From: JAFDVJ01 sp964487505
Lineage (GTDB): Bacteria; Acidobacteriota; Blastocatellia; Pyrinomonadales; Pyrinomonadaceae
DNA: 28,583 bases
Assembly (NCBI GenBank): GCA_964487505.1
Contig: CAZARD010000052.1
Location: 1-28,583, forward strand
Direction of reading: 5' to 3'
Shown here piece after piece: positions 1 to 9,504 of the stretch. Under the pieces are notes generated by a model. It ran no database searches. It was not told where the DNA came from and saw nothing but the letters and a program-made list of their open reading frames with translations. Both the position numbers and the translations under genes were made by a program. Every line of letters begins with the position of its first letter. Position 1 is the first letter of the stretch.

Positions 1-81
1 CGCACGCTGAAACCTTACCAAATCCGCAATTGCTGGTTATTCCGACAGCCTCCCAAGATTTCAGATTCCAGGATTGCAGCG

Positions 82-117
82 ATTCCAGGGATTCCAGGGA
101 CTCCAGGTCCTCCAGGG
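82..117. repeat. 9-bp tandem repeat, four units
   Basis: Four units of nine bases in phase: attccaggg twice, then actccaggt and cctccaggg. It lies in noncoding DNA; the short minus-strand frame across it is Pro/Gly-rich only because of the repeat. Confidence 0.7.
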
Positions 118-249
118 CTTCTATGTTTCCACGGTTCCAAACATATCTTGAATATCTGGCCCGATGACTTGCCACTGGCTTCAATGGTTATGCCAAAATC
201 CTTCAGGAGTTTGAGTTCATGCTTCAAGATCCAAGCGGCCTTTCTTCTA

Positions 250-284
250 ATGAATTGCCACTAGCTTCAGAGGCTGTGTCAAAA
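250..284 (+). repeat. 35-bp inverted repeat, left arm
   Basis: This 35-base arm, beginning atgaattgcc and ending gtgtcaaaa, is the exact reverse complement of 499-533. The two arms enclose 214 bases that hold only small hairpins. A diverged relative of the arm (ttgccactggcttcaatgg) is visible near 171-190. Confidence 0.85.
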
Positions 285-315
285 GGCGTCGGTTGATCTA
301 TCGGCAATCGTTAAG

Positions 316-335
316 GGCTGGGCTCCTGCCCAGCC
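316..335. repeat. Small perfect hairpin
   Basis: GGCTGGGC (316-323) pairs with GCCCAGCC (328-335) around a tcct loop. It lies between the arms of the 35-bp inverted repeat. No T tract follows, so it is not a standard intrinsic terminator. Confidence 0.6.
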
Positions 336-397
336 GTTGAAACGACTGAACGTTATCATCCGGGCCAACCCGGACGTGCCAAACTTAAGCAATCCAG

Positions 398-425
398 GGC
401 TTTAGCTCAATTTTCGGCTAAAGCC
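398..425. repeat. Small perfect hairpin
   Basis: GGCTTTAGC (398-406) pairs with GCTAAAGCC (417-425) across a 10-base loop, inside the segment bounded by the 35-bp inverted repeat. Confidence 0.6.
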
Positions 426-448
426 GCGATCTTTGCTCTTGCCGCTGT

Positions 449-468
449 CCGTTCGTTGAAACGAACGG
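449..468. repeat. Small perfect hairpin
   Basis: CCGTTCGT (449-456) pairs with ACGAACGG (461-468) around a tgaa loop. It is the third hairpin within the 35-bp inverted-repeat segment. Confidence 0.6.
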
Positions 469-498
469 GAATTCAGAATAAATCGCCTTGGATACCCG

Positions 499-533
499 TT
501 TTGACACAGCCTCTGAAGCTAGTGGCAATTCAT
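499..533 (-). repeat. 35-bp inverted repeat, right arm
   Basis: Exact reverse complement of 250-284. A shorter, diverged direct copy of its outer part follows at 555-576 (ttttgacacggcctctgaag), so the motif is present at least three times in 330 bases. Confidence 0.85.
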
Positions 534-770
534 AAAGCCGGATACAAATCGGCGTTTTGACACGGCCTCTGAAGCCAGGGCAGGTCATTAGCCACCGAAC
601 TCCGCAACGCGGATTCGTCACTGCAAATCTTGCCGATTCCGCACGGAACAACATCCGAGACGGTGCGGTCAATCGCGCTTGAGATCATATTTCCCACAGG
701 CTCCCGGCGTTTCAGGATCGGAACTCAGTTGGAACTGGATCTTTGAATCCTGGAATTTGCAATCCTGGAA

Positions 771-932
771 TCAGGTCCTTTGAAAAACCCGAACCACCGA
801 ACCTTCGTGTCCGGTTCGTGCTGCTTCGTGGATGAAAAACGCTGACATCCACGAAGCAGCACCAATGTGACACGAAGAAAACACTTCAGGCCACGATTCG
901 TGGATTTCGGTGGAATCCTGTAAATGTGGATT
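771..932. repeat. Dispersed palindromic repeat, copy A
   Basis: About 162 bases that reappear at 8321-8479 with few differences. The core is a perfect 17-bp stem (818-834 with 846-862, loop of 11) and a second outer 8-bp stem, CTTCGTGT (803-810) with ACACGAAG (870-877). The two copies share both stems. Copy A is preceded by a heptamer-like tract (737-772) and followed directly by another (929-978). No protein coding is apparent. Confidence 0.85.
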
Positions 933-978
933 CCGGCTTCCGGCTTCCGGATTCCAGATTCCAAGATTCCATATTCCA
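929..978. repeat. Heptamer tandem tract
   Basis: Seven-base units in phase from 929: gattccg, gcttccg twice, gattcca twice, then an 8-base unit and tattcca. It directly abuts palindromic repeat copy A. The units are the reverse complement of those at 1051-1114, so the two tracts could fold onto each other. Confidence 0.75.
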
Positions 979-1050
979 GATCGCGGTGACTTGGGTCCTC
1001 AAATCCGACCGTCTCCTAATCTTGAAATCCTGAATCTTATCTTGAATCTT

Positions 1051-1114
1051 GGAATCTGGAGTCCTGGAATCTGGAATCTTGAATCTGGAATCTGGAATCT
1101 GCAATCTGGAATTC
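1051..1114. repeat. Heptamer tandem tract
   Basis: From 1066 to 1114 there are seven units in strict 7-base phase (ggaatct, ggaatct, tgaatct, then ggaatct twice, gcaatct, ggaattc), preceded by less regular units from 1051. It lies about 180 bases upstream of the alpha-2-macroglobulin gene. Confidence 0.8.
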
Positions 1115-1205
1115 CGCTCGACAGACTTTCGAGATTCCCTAACCCACAATCCGCCTCCAGCTGCAAGTTTGCGCCGGCGCGTTCGTTCCACTTTCAGAGT
1201 TGGCT

Positions 1206-1233
1206 TTGTCGAAAGCCGTTTTGAGAGCATAAT
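1206..1233 (+). promoter_or_regulatory. Candidate sigma-70-type promoter for the macroglobulin gene
   Basis: TTGTCG (1206-1211), a 16-base spacer and CATAAT (1228-1233) lie about 60 bases before the ATG at 1294. The same TTGTCGAA start and 16-base spacing occur before the gene at 11407. This is inferred from consensus only. Confidence 0.4.
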
Positions 1234-1293
1234 TTAGGATGTAACCAACGCGGAAGATCACGCTCGCCCCGGTCTCGCGGGAGGGAAATTGAA

Positions 1294-4200
1294 ATGAAAA
1301 ACACAATCGCCTGGCTGTTGTTGTACGGAATCGTTCTCAACCTTTTTTCGCCGGTGATCCTGTCGGTCAACGCACAGGGTGTCCGCGGCAAGACCACGAA
1401 CAATATGAATCAAGTTCTACCCGACGGGCTGCAGTTCCGGCTTTCGGAAGGCGTCGAAGGCGCCGAGAAGCGGGAAAAGCAGACGCTTCCGCCGACCGAC
1501 CCGCTGGCTGCGGGCGATCGCGATTCGATCCTGAAACGGCTGCCCGACATCAAGTCCGATCCCGATGACCGGAAAGAGTTCAACAAGCGGCTCGGAACCT
1601 TGCCGGCGCCGAAGACCGGGAACAAGACCGAGGTCAAGTTTCCGGCGGCCGAACAGATCGCGCCGGACGTGAACAAGGCAAAACAGGCGCTCGAAGTGCT
1701 GAGATTCTCGCCCGAGGGCGAGGTCGAGCTCGCGCCCGATCTGTCGGTCACGTTCTCGCATCCGATGGTCGCCGTCACTTCGCAGGAAGAAGCGGCCAAG
1801 ACCGTGCCCGTCGAACTGACGCCGAATGTCGAGGGCAACTGGCGCTGGCTCGGCACGAAGACGCTGATGTTCGACACGACGAAGCGCTTTCCGATGGCGA
1901 CGAAGTTCACCGCCCGAGTCGCCGCCGGAACGAAGGCCGCGACCGGCCAGACGCTCCAGAAGGACGTGACGTGGACGTTCACGACGCCGCCGCCAACGGT
2001 CGAGCAGATGATCCCGCAGAACCAGGTGACCAGGCGCGACGCGCTGATGCTCGTCGTCTTTGATCAAGAGGTCAATCCAGAGGCGGTGCTGAAAACGATC
2101 CGCGTGACCGGCGCCGGAAAACCGCTCGCGATCAGGCTCGCGAGCGATGACGAGATCGCTAAGGACCCGGGCATTTCATACTACGCAAAAGCGGCGCAGC
2201 CGAAGCGATGGGTCGCGTTCCGCGCGATCACGAACGAGGGCCTTGCCGAGAACGCACTTCCGCCGGACGCCGCGATCTCGGTGACCGTTCAGAAGGGCAC
2301 GCCGTCCGCCGAAGGGCCGTTGACGAGCGCCAAGGACCAGACGTTCGCGTTCCGCACGTACGGCGCGATGAAGTTCGTCGGCGGTTACTGCGGTTGGCAA
2401 GGAAACAAGAACTGTTCGCCGTTCGAGACCTGGTACGTCCAGTTCACGAACCCGATCGACCCGTCGAGCTTCCGCAAGGAACTGGTCAAGGTCGATCCCC
2501 CGGTCGATGGCCTCAACATCTATCCCGCCGGGAACTACATCTATTTTCAAGGCTACAAAAAGGGACGCACGAGCTACAAGGTCGCGGTCGACAACGCGAT
2601 CAAGGACATTTACGGCCAGAATCTGACGGGCGCCGCGGCCGCGACGATCGCCGTCGGATCGGCGGAGCCGAATCTCTATTCGCAGGGCGGTCCGTTCGTC
2701 GTTCTCGATCCGACCGCGAAGCCCTCGTATTCGATCTACTCGACGAACCAGCCGTCGGTCCGCGTCCGGATCTGGGCCGTCTCGGTCCAGGATTGGGAAG
2801 CGTACCGGCAGTATATGCGCTACCAGTATTACGACGAGCAGAAGCGGCCGAAGGTTCCGGGCCGTCTGGTGGTCAACAAGGTCCAACAGATCGAGACCAA
2901 GGCGGACGAGATGGTCGAGACGCGGATCGACGTATCCGAAGCGCTGAGCGGTGGATTCGGGAGCGCGATCATCGAGATCGAGCCGACCGTCCGGCGCGAC
3001 AAATACGACCGGACGAAGATCACGGCCTGGGTCCAGGCGACGCAGATCGGCCTCGACGCGTTCGTCGACAATGAGGAACTCGTCGGGTTCGTGACCGACC
3101 TCAAGTCGGGCAAGCCGCTTTCGGGGGTCGAGCTTTCGATCTGGCCGAACGGCAAGACGCCGACCGGAGTGTCCGAGAATCAGACTGAATCCTCTTCGAC
3201 GAAGAGCTGGTGGGATTGGCTCTGGAGCTGGGGAAGCAGCGAAAGCGAGTCAAAAGAGGTCGAGTCGGTCGATGAGAACGGCAACGTCGCCGAGACCGAG
3301 ACCATTCTTCCCGCGACCGGTCCCCAGACCGGCGAGAACGGGATCCTGCGACTGCCTTTGCCTGACGGAGCTTCCGAAAAGGCAGCAAACATCCTGATCG
3401 CGAAACGGGGCCGGGACGTCGCGTTCATGCCCGAGAACTCCGAGTACTATTGGAGCGATTACGGAAGCTGGTACAAGAAGCCGTATTCCGATACGCTGAC
3501 GTGGTTCGTTTTCGACGACCGCAAGATGTACCGTCCCAAGGAAGAGGTTTCGATCAAGGGTTACATAAGGTTTTACGAAGGCGGCAAACTCGGCGACATA
3601 CAGGCGCTCGGCGACCGCGCGGGCGGCGGCGTGACGTACGTCGTGCGCGACGCGCGAGGCAACGAGATCACGAAGGGATCGGCCGAAGTGAATATGTTCG
3701 GCGCCTTCGATTTCAAGTTCAAGCTGACCGACAATATGAACCTCGGCGCCGGCTCGATCGAATTGCGCACGGCCGGCGGAGCGTACAGTCATTACCATCA
3801 GTTCCAGGTGCAAGAATTCCGGCGACCGGAATTCGAGGTCAAGGCAAAGGTCGAATCCGAAGCCCCGCATTTCGTCAAAGGGAACGCGATGCTCGGCGTC
3901 GAGGCGAAGTACTACGCCGGCGGCGGACTCGGCAACGCCGAAACGAACTGGGTCGTGACGGCAACGCCGACGAGCTACACGCCGCCTAACCGCGGAGACT
4001 ACACTTTCGGCACGTGGATTCCTTGGTGGCGGTCCTATTCGAGCTACGATTTCGACGGCGGCTACCGCCCGTACGGCCAATCGACGACCCAGTACTTCAA
4101 GGGGGTCACCGACGGCGCCGGCAAGCATCTGCTAAAGATCGATTTCGAATCGGTCAACCCGCCGCGGCCGTACACGGTGTCGGCATCGGTCTCGGTGCAG

Positions 4201-7200
4201 GACGTCAACCGCCAGACCTGGTCGAGTTCGACGAGCCTGATGGTCCATCCGGCCGATCTATACGTCGGCATCAAGACGCCCCGAACGTTCGTCCAGAAGG
4301 GCGAGAAGATGTCGGTCGAGTCGATCGTTACCGATCTTGACGGCAACCTCGTCGCGAACCGCGACGTCGAGCTCAAGGCCGTGCTCAAGGATTGGGCTTT
4401 CGAGAAGGGAAGTTGGATCGAAAAGGTGATCGACGAGCAGACCTGCGCGGCCAAATCGCTTGCAGACAAGGGCCAGACCTGTGAATTCGTCGCCAAGGCC
4501 GGCGGTCAATACAAGATCTCGGCCCGCGTGATGGACGACAAAGAACGCTGGAACGAGAGCGAGTTCACGGTTTGGGTTCCGGGCGGCAAGACCCCGCCGA
4601 AGCGCACTGTCGAACAGGAAGTGGCGCAGCTGATCCCGAACAAGAAGGATTACAAGGCCGGCGAAACTGCCGAACTGCTCGTAATATCGCCGTTCGCCCA
4701 GGCCGAGGGCGTTCTGACGCTGCGCCGCGGAGGTTTGGTGAAGACCGAACGGTTCACCATCAAGGATTCGTCGATCACGCTCCGCGTCCCGCTCGAAGAA
4801 AAGTATCTGCCGAACATAATCGCGCAGGTCGACCTGGTCGGAGCCGCGCCGCGGCCGAACGACAAGGGCGAGATCGATGAAAAGCTCGCCAAGCGGCCGG
4901 CTTTCGCGAGCGGACAGATCAATCTGCAGATCTCGACCGAAACGCGGAAACTCAACGTCTCGGCCGAGCCTGAATCGGCGACGGTCGAGCCGGGCGGCGA
5001 GACGAAAGTGAACGTCGCCGTGACCGATTTCCGCGGCGAGCCGGTCGCCAATTCCGAGGTCGCGGTCGTCGTCGTCGATGAGAGCGTTCTCGCGCTTTCG
5101 GGCTACACGATCGCCGATCCGCTGGCCGCCTTCTACGGCCAGCGCGGCGACGGCGTCGCGGACTTCCATTTGCGGAAGGACATACTTCTCGCCAACCCGC
5201 TCGACGTTAAGGCCCAGCAGCCGCCCCAGACGCCGGTAATGGCGGGCGCGGCCAACGCAACGATGAGCCGCGCCGGCGGCGGGCGCGACGAGAACAAAAA
5301 GATGGCCCCGAAGCCGGCGGCCAAAATGGAGCGATCGGAAGAGGTGGCCGACATCGCCGCAACCGAACAGGAGGCGGAACCCAATTCTCCGATCAACCTG
5401 AGGACGAACTTCGACGCGCTCGCCGTATTCGCGCCGCGCGTCAAGACCGATTCGAACGGCAAGGCGACAGTCAATGTAAAACTGCCCGATAACCTGACGC
5501 GCTACCGCATCACGGCCGTTTCGGTCGACACCGGCAAGCGCTTCGGCAAGGGCGAATCGAACCTGACGGCCCGCCAGCCGCTGATGGTCCGTCCGTCGGC
5601 GCCGCGGTTCATGAACTTCGGTGACAAGATCGAATTGCCGGTCGTCGTCCAGAATCAGACCGACAAGGACATGGCGGTCGACGTCGCGGTCCGCGCGACG
5701 AACGCGACGCTGACCGAGGCTTCCGGCAAGCGCGTCCTCGTCAAGGCCAACGACCGGGCCGAGGTCCGATTCCCGGTCTCGACCGAAACCGCCGGGACCG
5801 CAAGGTTCCAGATCGCGGTGACCTCGGGCAAATGGTCCGACGCCGCCGAGATCAACCTTCCGGTCTGGACACCGGCGACAACCGAGGCCTTCGCGACCTA
5901 CGGCACGACGGATCAGAACGGTGCGATATTCCAGCCCGTGCAGACGCCGGGTGACGTCTACCCGCAGTTCGGCGGGCTTGAAGTGACGACGAGCTCGACA
6001 CAGCTTCAGGAACTGACCGACGCGTTCATCTATCTGTATCGCTATCAGTTCGAATGCTCGGAGCAGATCTCGTCGCGGATGATCTCGATCGCCGCGTTGC
6101 GCGACGTGCTTTCGGCGTTCAAGTCGAAGGATTTCCCGACCAAGGAAGCGCTGGACGCGAGCTACGCGAAGGATGTCGAGATCCTCAAGGGCCGTCAGCG
6201 CAGCGACGGCAGTTTCGGCCTCTGGTCACAGCGTCGCGAACGCTACGAGTATCCGTTCCTGACGGTGCACGTCGCCCATGCGCTCGCGCTGGCAAAGGCC
6301 AAGGGCTACAAGGTTCCGGACGGAATGCTCGACAAGACCAAGCCGTACCTGAAGGATATCGAGAAGCACTTNNNNNNNNNNNNNNNNNNNNNNNNNNNNN
6401 NNNNNNNNNNNNNNNNNNNNNNNNNNNNNNNNNNNNNNNNNNNNNNNNNNNNNNNNNNNNNNNNNNNNNNNCGGACGGAATGCTCGACAAGACCAAGCCG
6501 TACCTGAAGGATATCGAGAAGCACTTTGACGAATGGCACCGACGTTCGCCGCAGGTCCGATGGACGATCTCGGCCTACACGCTGTATGTCCGCGATCTGA
6601 TGGGCGACAAGGACGTCGCGAAGGCGAAGGCGTTGCTCAAGGAAGCGACGCTCGAAAAACTCCCGTTCGAGGCGATCGGCTGGATACTGTCGGTCCTGGC
6701 AAATGACAAGACCTCGGCGGTGGAGATCGAGGCGATCAAGCGTTTCCTGATGAACCGCACGACCGAAACGGCCGCGACGGCGAACTTCGTCACCGATTAC
6801 GGCGACGGCGCGTGGCTGATAATGTACTCGAACCGTCGTGCCGACGGAGTCTTGCTCGAAGCCTTGCTGAAGGCCGATCCGAAGCTCGACCTGATCCCGA
6901 AACTCGTCCGCGGCCTGCTCGACCACCGGACCAAGGGCGCTTGGTCGAACACGCAGGAGAACGTCTTCATCCTGCTCGCGCTCGACAAGTACTTCAATAC
7001 CTACGAGAAGGTCACGCCCGACTTTGTCGCCAAGGTCTGGCTCGGCAACGCCTACGCGGGCGAGCAGGTCTTCAAGGGGCGCTCGGTCGATTCGAACCTG
7101 GTGAACATCCCGATGTCGTACCTCGTCGAACAGGGCGGAACGTCGAACCTGATCCTCGACAAACAGGGAGCGGGACGCATCTACTACCGTATCGGCATGA

Positions 7201-7733
7201 AGTACGCGCCGAAAAACCTGAAGCTCGCTCCGGCGGATTACGGGTTCACGGTTCTGCGCAAGTACGAGGCGGTCGACGATCCGACGGACGTCAAACAGAA
7301 TCCGGACGGAAGCTGGACGATCAAGGCCGGCGCCCGTGTCCGTGTGCGGCTGACGATGGTCGCGCAGGCTAGGCGTTATCACGTCGCGCTCGTCGACAAT
7401 CTGCCGGCCGGGCTCGAGATCCTGAACCCGGCGCTGGCGACGACCGAATCGATCCCGGGCGATTCCGGGAACACGTCGGTCGTTGAATACGGTTCTCGGA
7501 GTTACGGCCGCGGATACTACTGGTGGCGGCAGTATTGGTTCGAGCACCAGAATTTCCGCGACGAGCGCGCCGAGGCCTTTGCTTCGCTGCTGTGGGAAGG
7601 CGTCTACAACTACAGCTACGTCGCGAGAGCAACGACTCCGGGCCAGTTCGTCGTCCCGCCGGCCAAGGCCGAGGAGATGTACCATCCGGAAACGTTCGGT
7701 AGAACCGGCACGGATTTCGTCAACGTAGAGTAA
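1294..7733 (+). CDS. Alpha-2-macroglobulin family protein, interrupted by scaffold gap
   Basis: A large protease-trapping protein of the alpha-2-macroglobulin/complement superfamily, expected in the periplasm or secreted. ATG 1294 follows GGAGGG at good spacing. Residues 1-27 form a signal peptide (cut near VNA|Q) without a lipobox Cys, unlike the lipoprotein YfhM. A bacterial Ig-like domain (about 130-220) precedes the MG2-type module (MYRPKEEV near 745), the bait-type domain starting at NKKDYKAGE (near 1117), the VVDESVLAL motif (near 1262), the central A2M domain (from 1370) and the thioester motif CSEQ (1588-1591). The C-terminal end carries YVARATTPGQF and YHPETFGR, typical of bacterial members. 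As deposited, the frame breaks at 100 Ns (6372-6471). The flanks repeat 55 bases, and removing 155 bases gives one 2094-residue protein. No penicillin-binding protein 1C gene is adjacent. The family call is firm; the protease target is unknown. Confidence 0.93.
6317..6526. other. Assembly gap of 100 N with duplicated 55-base flanks
   Basis: Positions 6372-6471 are N. The 55 bases before the gap (6317-6371) are identical to the 55 after it (6472-6526). The offset of 155 bases shifts the frame by two, which is why the gene looks broken. Collapsing the duplicate restores a continuous frame from DGMLDKTKPYL through EKHFDEWHRR. The gap is most likely a scaffolding join of two overlapping contigs, not missing sequence. 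Confidence 0.92.
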
Positions 7734-7742
7734 ACAGGCATT

Positions 7743-7814
7743 CGGGAATCCCGAACCGGTGAAACACGCGTCCCCCCGGGATGCGTGTTTCACCGTCTCC
7801 GGACCGGATTCCCG
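7743..7814 (+). terminator. Nested hairpin after the macroglobulin gene
   Basis: It starts ten bases after the stop codon. The inner stem is 17 bp with one G-T pair (7758-7774 with 7778-7794, ccc loop). The outer stem is a perfect 9 bp, CGGGAATCC (7743-7751) with GGATTCCCG (7806-7814). No T run follows, so it may block 3' decay or be a repeat element instead of an intrinsic terminator. Confidence 0.5.
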
Positions 7815-7901
7815 CGCAACGCCGAGTTCCGCTCCCCTGCACAGGTCCCCGCGATTTGCCAATGGCGCCGTGACCGACCTTTCCGGGCTTACTCTCCAAA
7901 T

Positions 7902-7923
7902 CGTTGAAACAACGGGGTTTTTT
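7902..7923 (+). terminator. Weak candidate intrinsic terminator
   Basis: CGTTG (7902-7906) pairs with CAACG (7910-7914) around an aaa loop, followed by GGG and six T (7918-7923). The stem is only five pairs, so confidence is low. It would end transcription of the macroglobulin gene. Confidence 0.3.
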
Positions 7924-8031
7924 CCCAACGCCGAGATTGATGGAATCCGTCGAATCTCGCACGGAAACCGGTAACGGCGCGTGTGAAGGCAACGATTTCA
8001 TGCCGGATTACGCATTTGAAGGATGCTGCCA

Positions 8032-8091
8032 CGGATCTCACGAATTCCGCGAACAAAACACAGAATAAAATGTGAGAATTCGTGCGATCCG
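8032..8091. repeat. Imperfect inverted repeat
   Basis: Arms of 16 bases (8032-8047 and 8076-8091) match except at one position, with a 28-base spacer. Each arm contains CACGAATTC or its complement. Confidence 0.6.
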
Positions 8092-8183
8092 GTGCGAAAA
8101 GCGGTTAGTTAGGTCATCTTATCGCGTTTTTCTTGGGTTCATCCGCGATCCGATCGCAAATGGCGTTGGGATTATTGAATTGG

Positions 8184-8205
8184 ATCAGCCTCGAAGAGGG
8201 CTGAT
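8184..8205. repeat. Small hairpin
   Basis: ATCAGCC (8184-8190) pairs with GGCTGAT (8199-8205). The sequence cagcctcgaag within it also occurs in the secD leader, near 18817. Confidence 0.4.
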
Positions 8206-8320
8206 GCGAAATCTACACCCCGGACTGAAGTCGAAAAATTGAAAACAATCCGTAAGTCGACAACCGAGGACTACTTATGGTTGGAAAGCGAATTTTGCTT
8301 GGACATTAGTGATTCAAGAT

Positions 8321-8479
8321 TCAGGTCCTTTGAAAAACCCGAGCCACCGACCGTTCGTGTCCGGTTCGTGCTGCTTCGTGGGTGAAAAACGCTGACATCC
8401 ACGAAGCAGCACCAAGGTGACACGAAGTACGCTTGAGGCCAAGATTTGTGGATTTCGTTGGAATACTGAAATGTGGATT
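8321..8479. repeat. Dispersed palindromic repeat, copy B
   Basis: About 159 bases closely matching 771-932 in the same orientation. The 17-bp stem is kept (8368-8384 with 8396-8412) with one G-T pair, as is the outer stem (8354-8360 with 8420-8426). A heptamer tract starts 12 bases after it, as with copy A. Confidence 0.85.
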
Positions 8480-8490
8480 GCAGTTTCAAG

Positions 8491-8532
8491 ATATCCCAAA
8501 TCCCAATTCCCAATTCCCAGATCCCAGATCCC
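8491..8532. repeat. Heptamer tandem tract behind kdsD
   Basis: Six units in strict 7-base phase, each ending in TCCC (atatccc, aaatccc, aattccc twice, agatccc twice). It ends six bases from the kdsD stop codon, so on the sense strand of kdsD it would be a GGGA-rich 3' untranslated tract. Confidence 0.85.
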
Positions 8533-8538
8533 AAACGG

Positions 8539-9504
8539 TCACAGTCCGCTTCTGACGATGTCGTGGAGCCTGAGCAGGCCGACGCATTTCGAGCCTTCGA
8601 CGACGGGAAGGACCGAGATCTGCGACGGGCGGTTCTCCATCAGCCGGAGCGCGTCGTAGGCGAGCATTTCGGGCGCGGCGGTGATCGGGCCGGCGGTCAT
8701 CATCTGCGCGGCGGTGAGCGTTGAAAGCGATTCCGGTTCGGTCCGCTCGATCGTCCGGCGCAGATCGCCGTCGGTGACGATCCCGAGCAGGTCCCCATCG
8801 GCGCCGACGACATTGACCGCTCCGAGCGCGTGTTTCGAGATCGCTTTCACCACCTCGAGCCATCCCGCGTCGGGCGCGACGTTCGGACTGTCGTGCATCA
8901 GGTCGGCGACCGTCAGCGTCAATCGTTTCCCCAAACGACCGGCCGGATGATTCTCGGCAAAGTCCTTTTCCGTCAGGCCCTTGGCCTCCATCAGCGTCAT
9001 CGCGACCGCGTCGCCGACCGCGAGCGCGACGGTCGTGGACGCCGTCGGCGCGAGATTTAGCGGGCACGCTTCCTCGCTGACCGAGGCGTCGAGCGCGATG
9101 TCCGAGCGCCGCGCCAGCGTCGAATCCGTGTTGCCGACGATCGAGATCAGCGTCACGCCGCGATTTCTGACCGCCGGCAGGATCGTCAGGATCTCGTCCG
9201 TCTCGCCCGAGTTCGAAAGCGCGATGACGACATCGCCGTGCGATATCACGCCGAGGCTTCCGTGCAGCGCGTCGGACGGATGGACGAAGACCGCAACGGT
9301 TCCGGTCGACGTCATTGTCTGCGCGATCTTCTGCGCGATCACGCCGGATTTCCCGACGCCGGTGACGATCACTTTGCCCGAACAGGCGAGCAGGGAAGCG
9401 ACCGCGCGTTCTGTCTCGGCGGCATCGATCCGCTCCGCGGCGCGCGCGATCGCGTCGGCCTCAAGTTTAAGAATGTGAACGACTTGATCGAATCTTGAAC
9501 TCAC
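8539..9504 (-). CDS. kdsD: Arabinose-5-phosphate isomerase (KdsD/KpsF/GutQ family)
   Basis: Interconverts ribulose-5-phosphate and arabinose-5-phosphate, the first step toward KDO for lipopolysaccharide, in the cytoplasm. Counting from the chosen start, the sugar-isomerase (SIS) domain covers about residues 35-170 with GVGKSG (49-54), HPSDALHGSLG (75-85), SNSGETDE (97-104) and the family signature ACPLNLAPTAST. Two CBS domains follow to the C terminus (TDGDLRR in the first). The open frame extends to 9684, but those 60 residues are basic and unlike the family and would overlap the divergent gene at 9608. GTG 9504 gives 321 residues, matching GutQ/KdsD length; GTG 9510 is an equal alternative. 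No clear ribosome site is seen. No other KDO genes are adjacent. Confidence 0.9.
   Translation of the reverse strand: MSSRFDQVVHILKLEADAIARAAERIDAAETERAVASLLACSGKVIVTGVGKSGVIAQKIAQTMTSTGTVAVFVHPSDALHGSLGVISHGDVVIALSNSGETDEILTILPAVRNRGVTLISIVGNTDSTLARRSDIALDASVSEEACPLNLAPTASTTVALAVGDAVAMTLMEAKGLTEKDFAENHPAGRLGKRLTLTVADLMHDSPNVAPDAGWLEVVKAISKHALGAVNVVGADGDLLGIVTDGDLRRTIERTEPESLSTLTAAQMMTAGPITAAPEMLAYDALRLMENRPSQISVLPVVEGSKCVGLLRLHDIVRSGL

Larger units (their letters stand above)
1..1293. other. Gene-free, repeat-rich spacer
   Basis: No convincing gene lies here. The open frames that exist are short, overlap each other on both strands and are built from tandem repeat units. What it holds, left to right: a 9-bp tandem tract (82-117), the left arm of a 35-bp inverted repeat (250-284), three small perfect hairpins (316-335, 398-425, 449-468), the right arm (499-533), a diverged third copy of the arm (555-576), a heptamer-like tract (737-772), a palindromic dispersed repeat (771-932), two heptamer tracts (929-978 and 1051-1114) and a candidate promoter (1206-1233) for the gene at 1294. 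Confidence 0.75.
7734..8538. other. Gene-free, repeat-rich spacer
   Basis: Between the macroglobulin gene and kdsD there are 805 bases without a credible gene. They contain a long nested hairpin (7743-7814), a short stem with a T tract (7902-7923), an imperfect inverted repeat (8032-8091), a 7-bp hairpin (8184-8205), palindromic repeat copy B (8321-8479) and a heptamer tract (8491-8532) that ends six bases from the kdsD stop codon. Confidence 0.75.

Noticed and set aside
910..1230. Open frames on both strands at 886-1230
   Set aside because: The predicted proteins are just translations of the heptamer units (ESG, LESG, IPDSR repeats) on both strands.
6472..6526. The repeated 55 bases as a true tandem duplication
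   Set aside because: The duplicate borders a 100-N placeholder gap exactly, and collapsing it restores the reading frame; a real duplication would leave the gene frameshifted unless the gap compensated.
8491..8532. Heptamer tracts as a possible CRISPR array
   Set aside because: The units are 7 bases with no unique spacers, and no cas gene is present.
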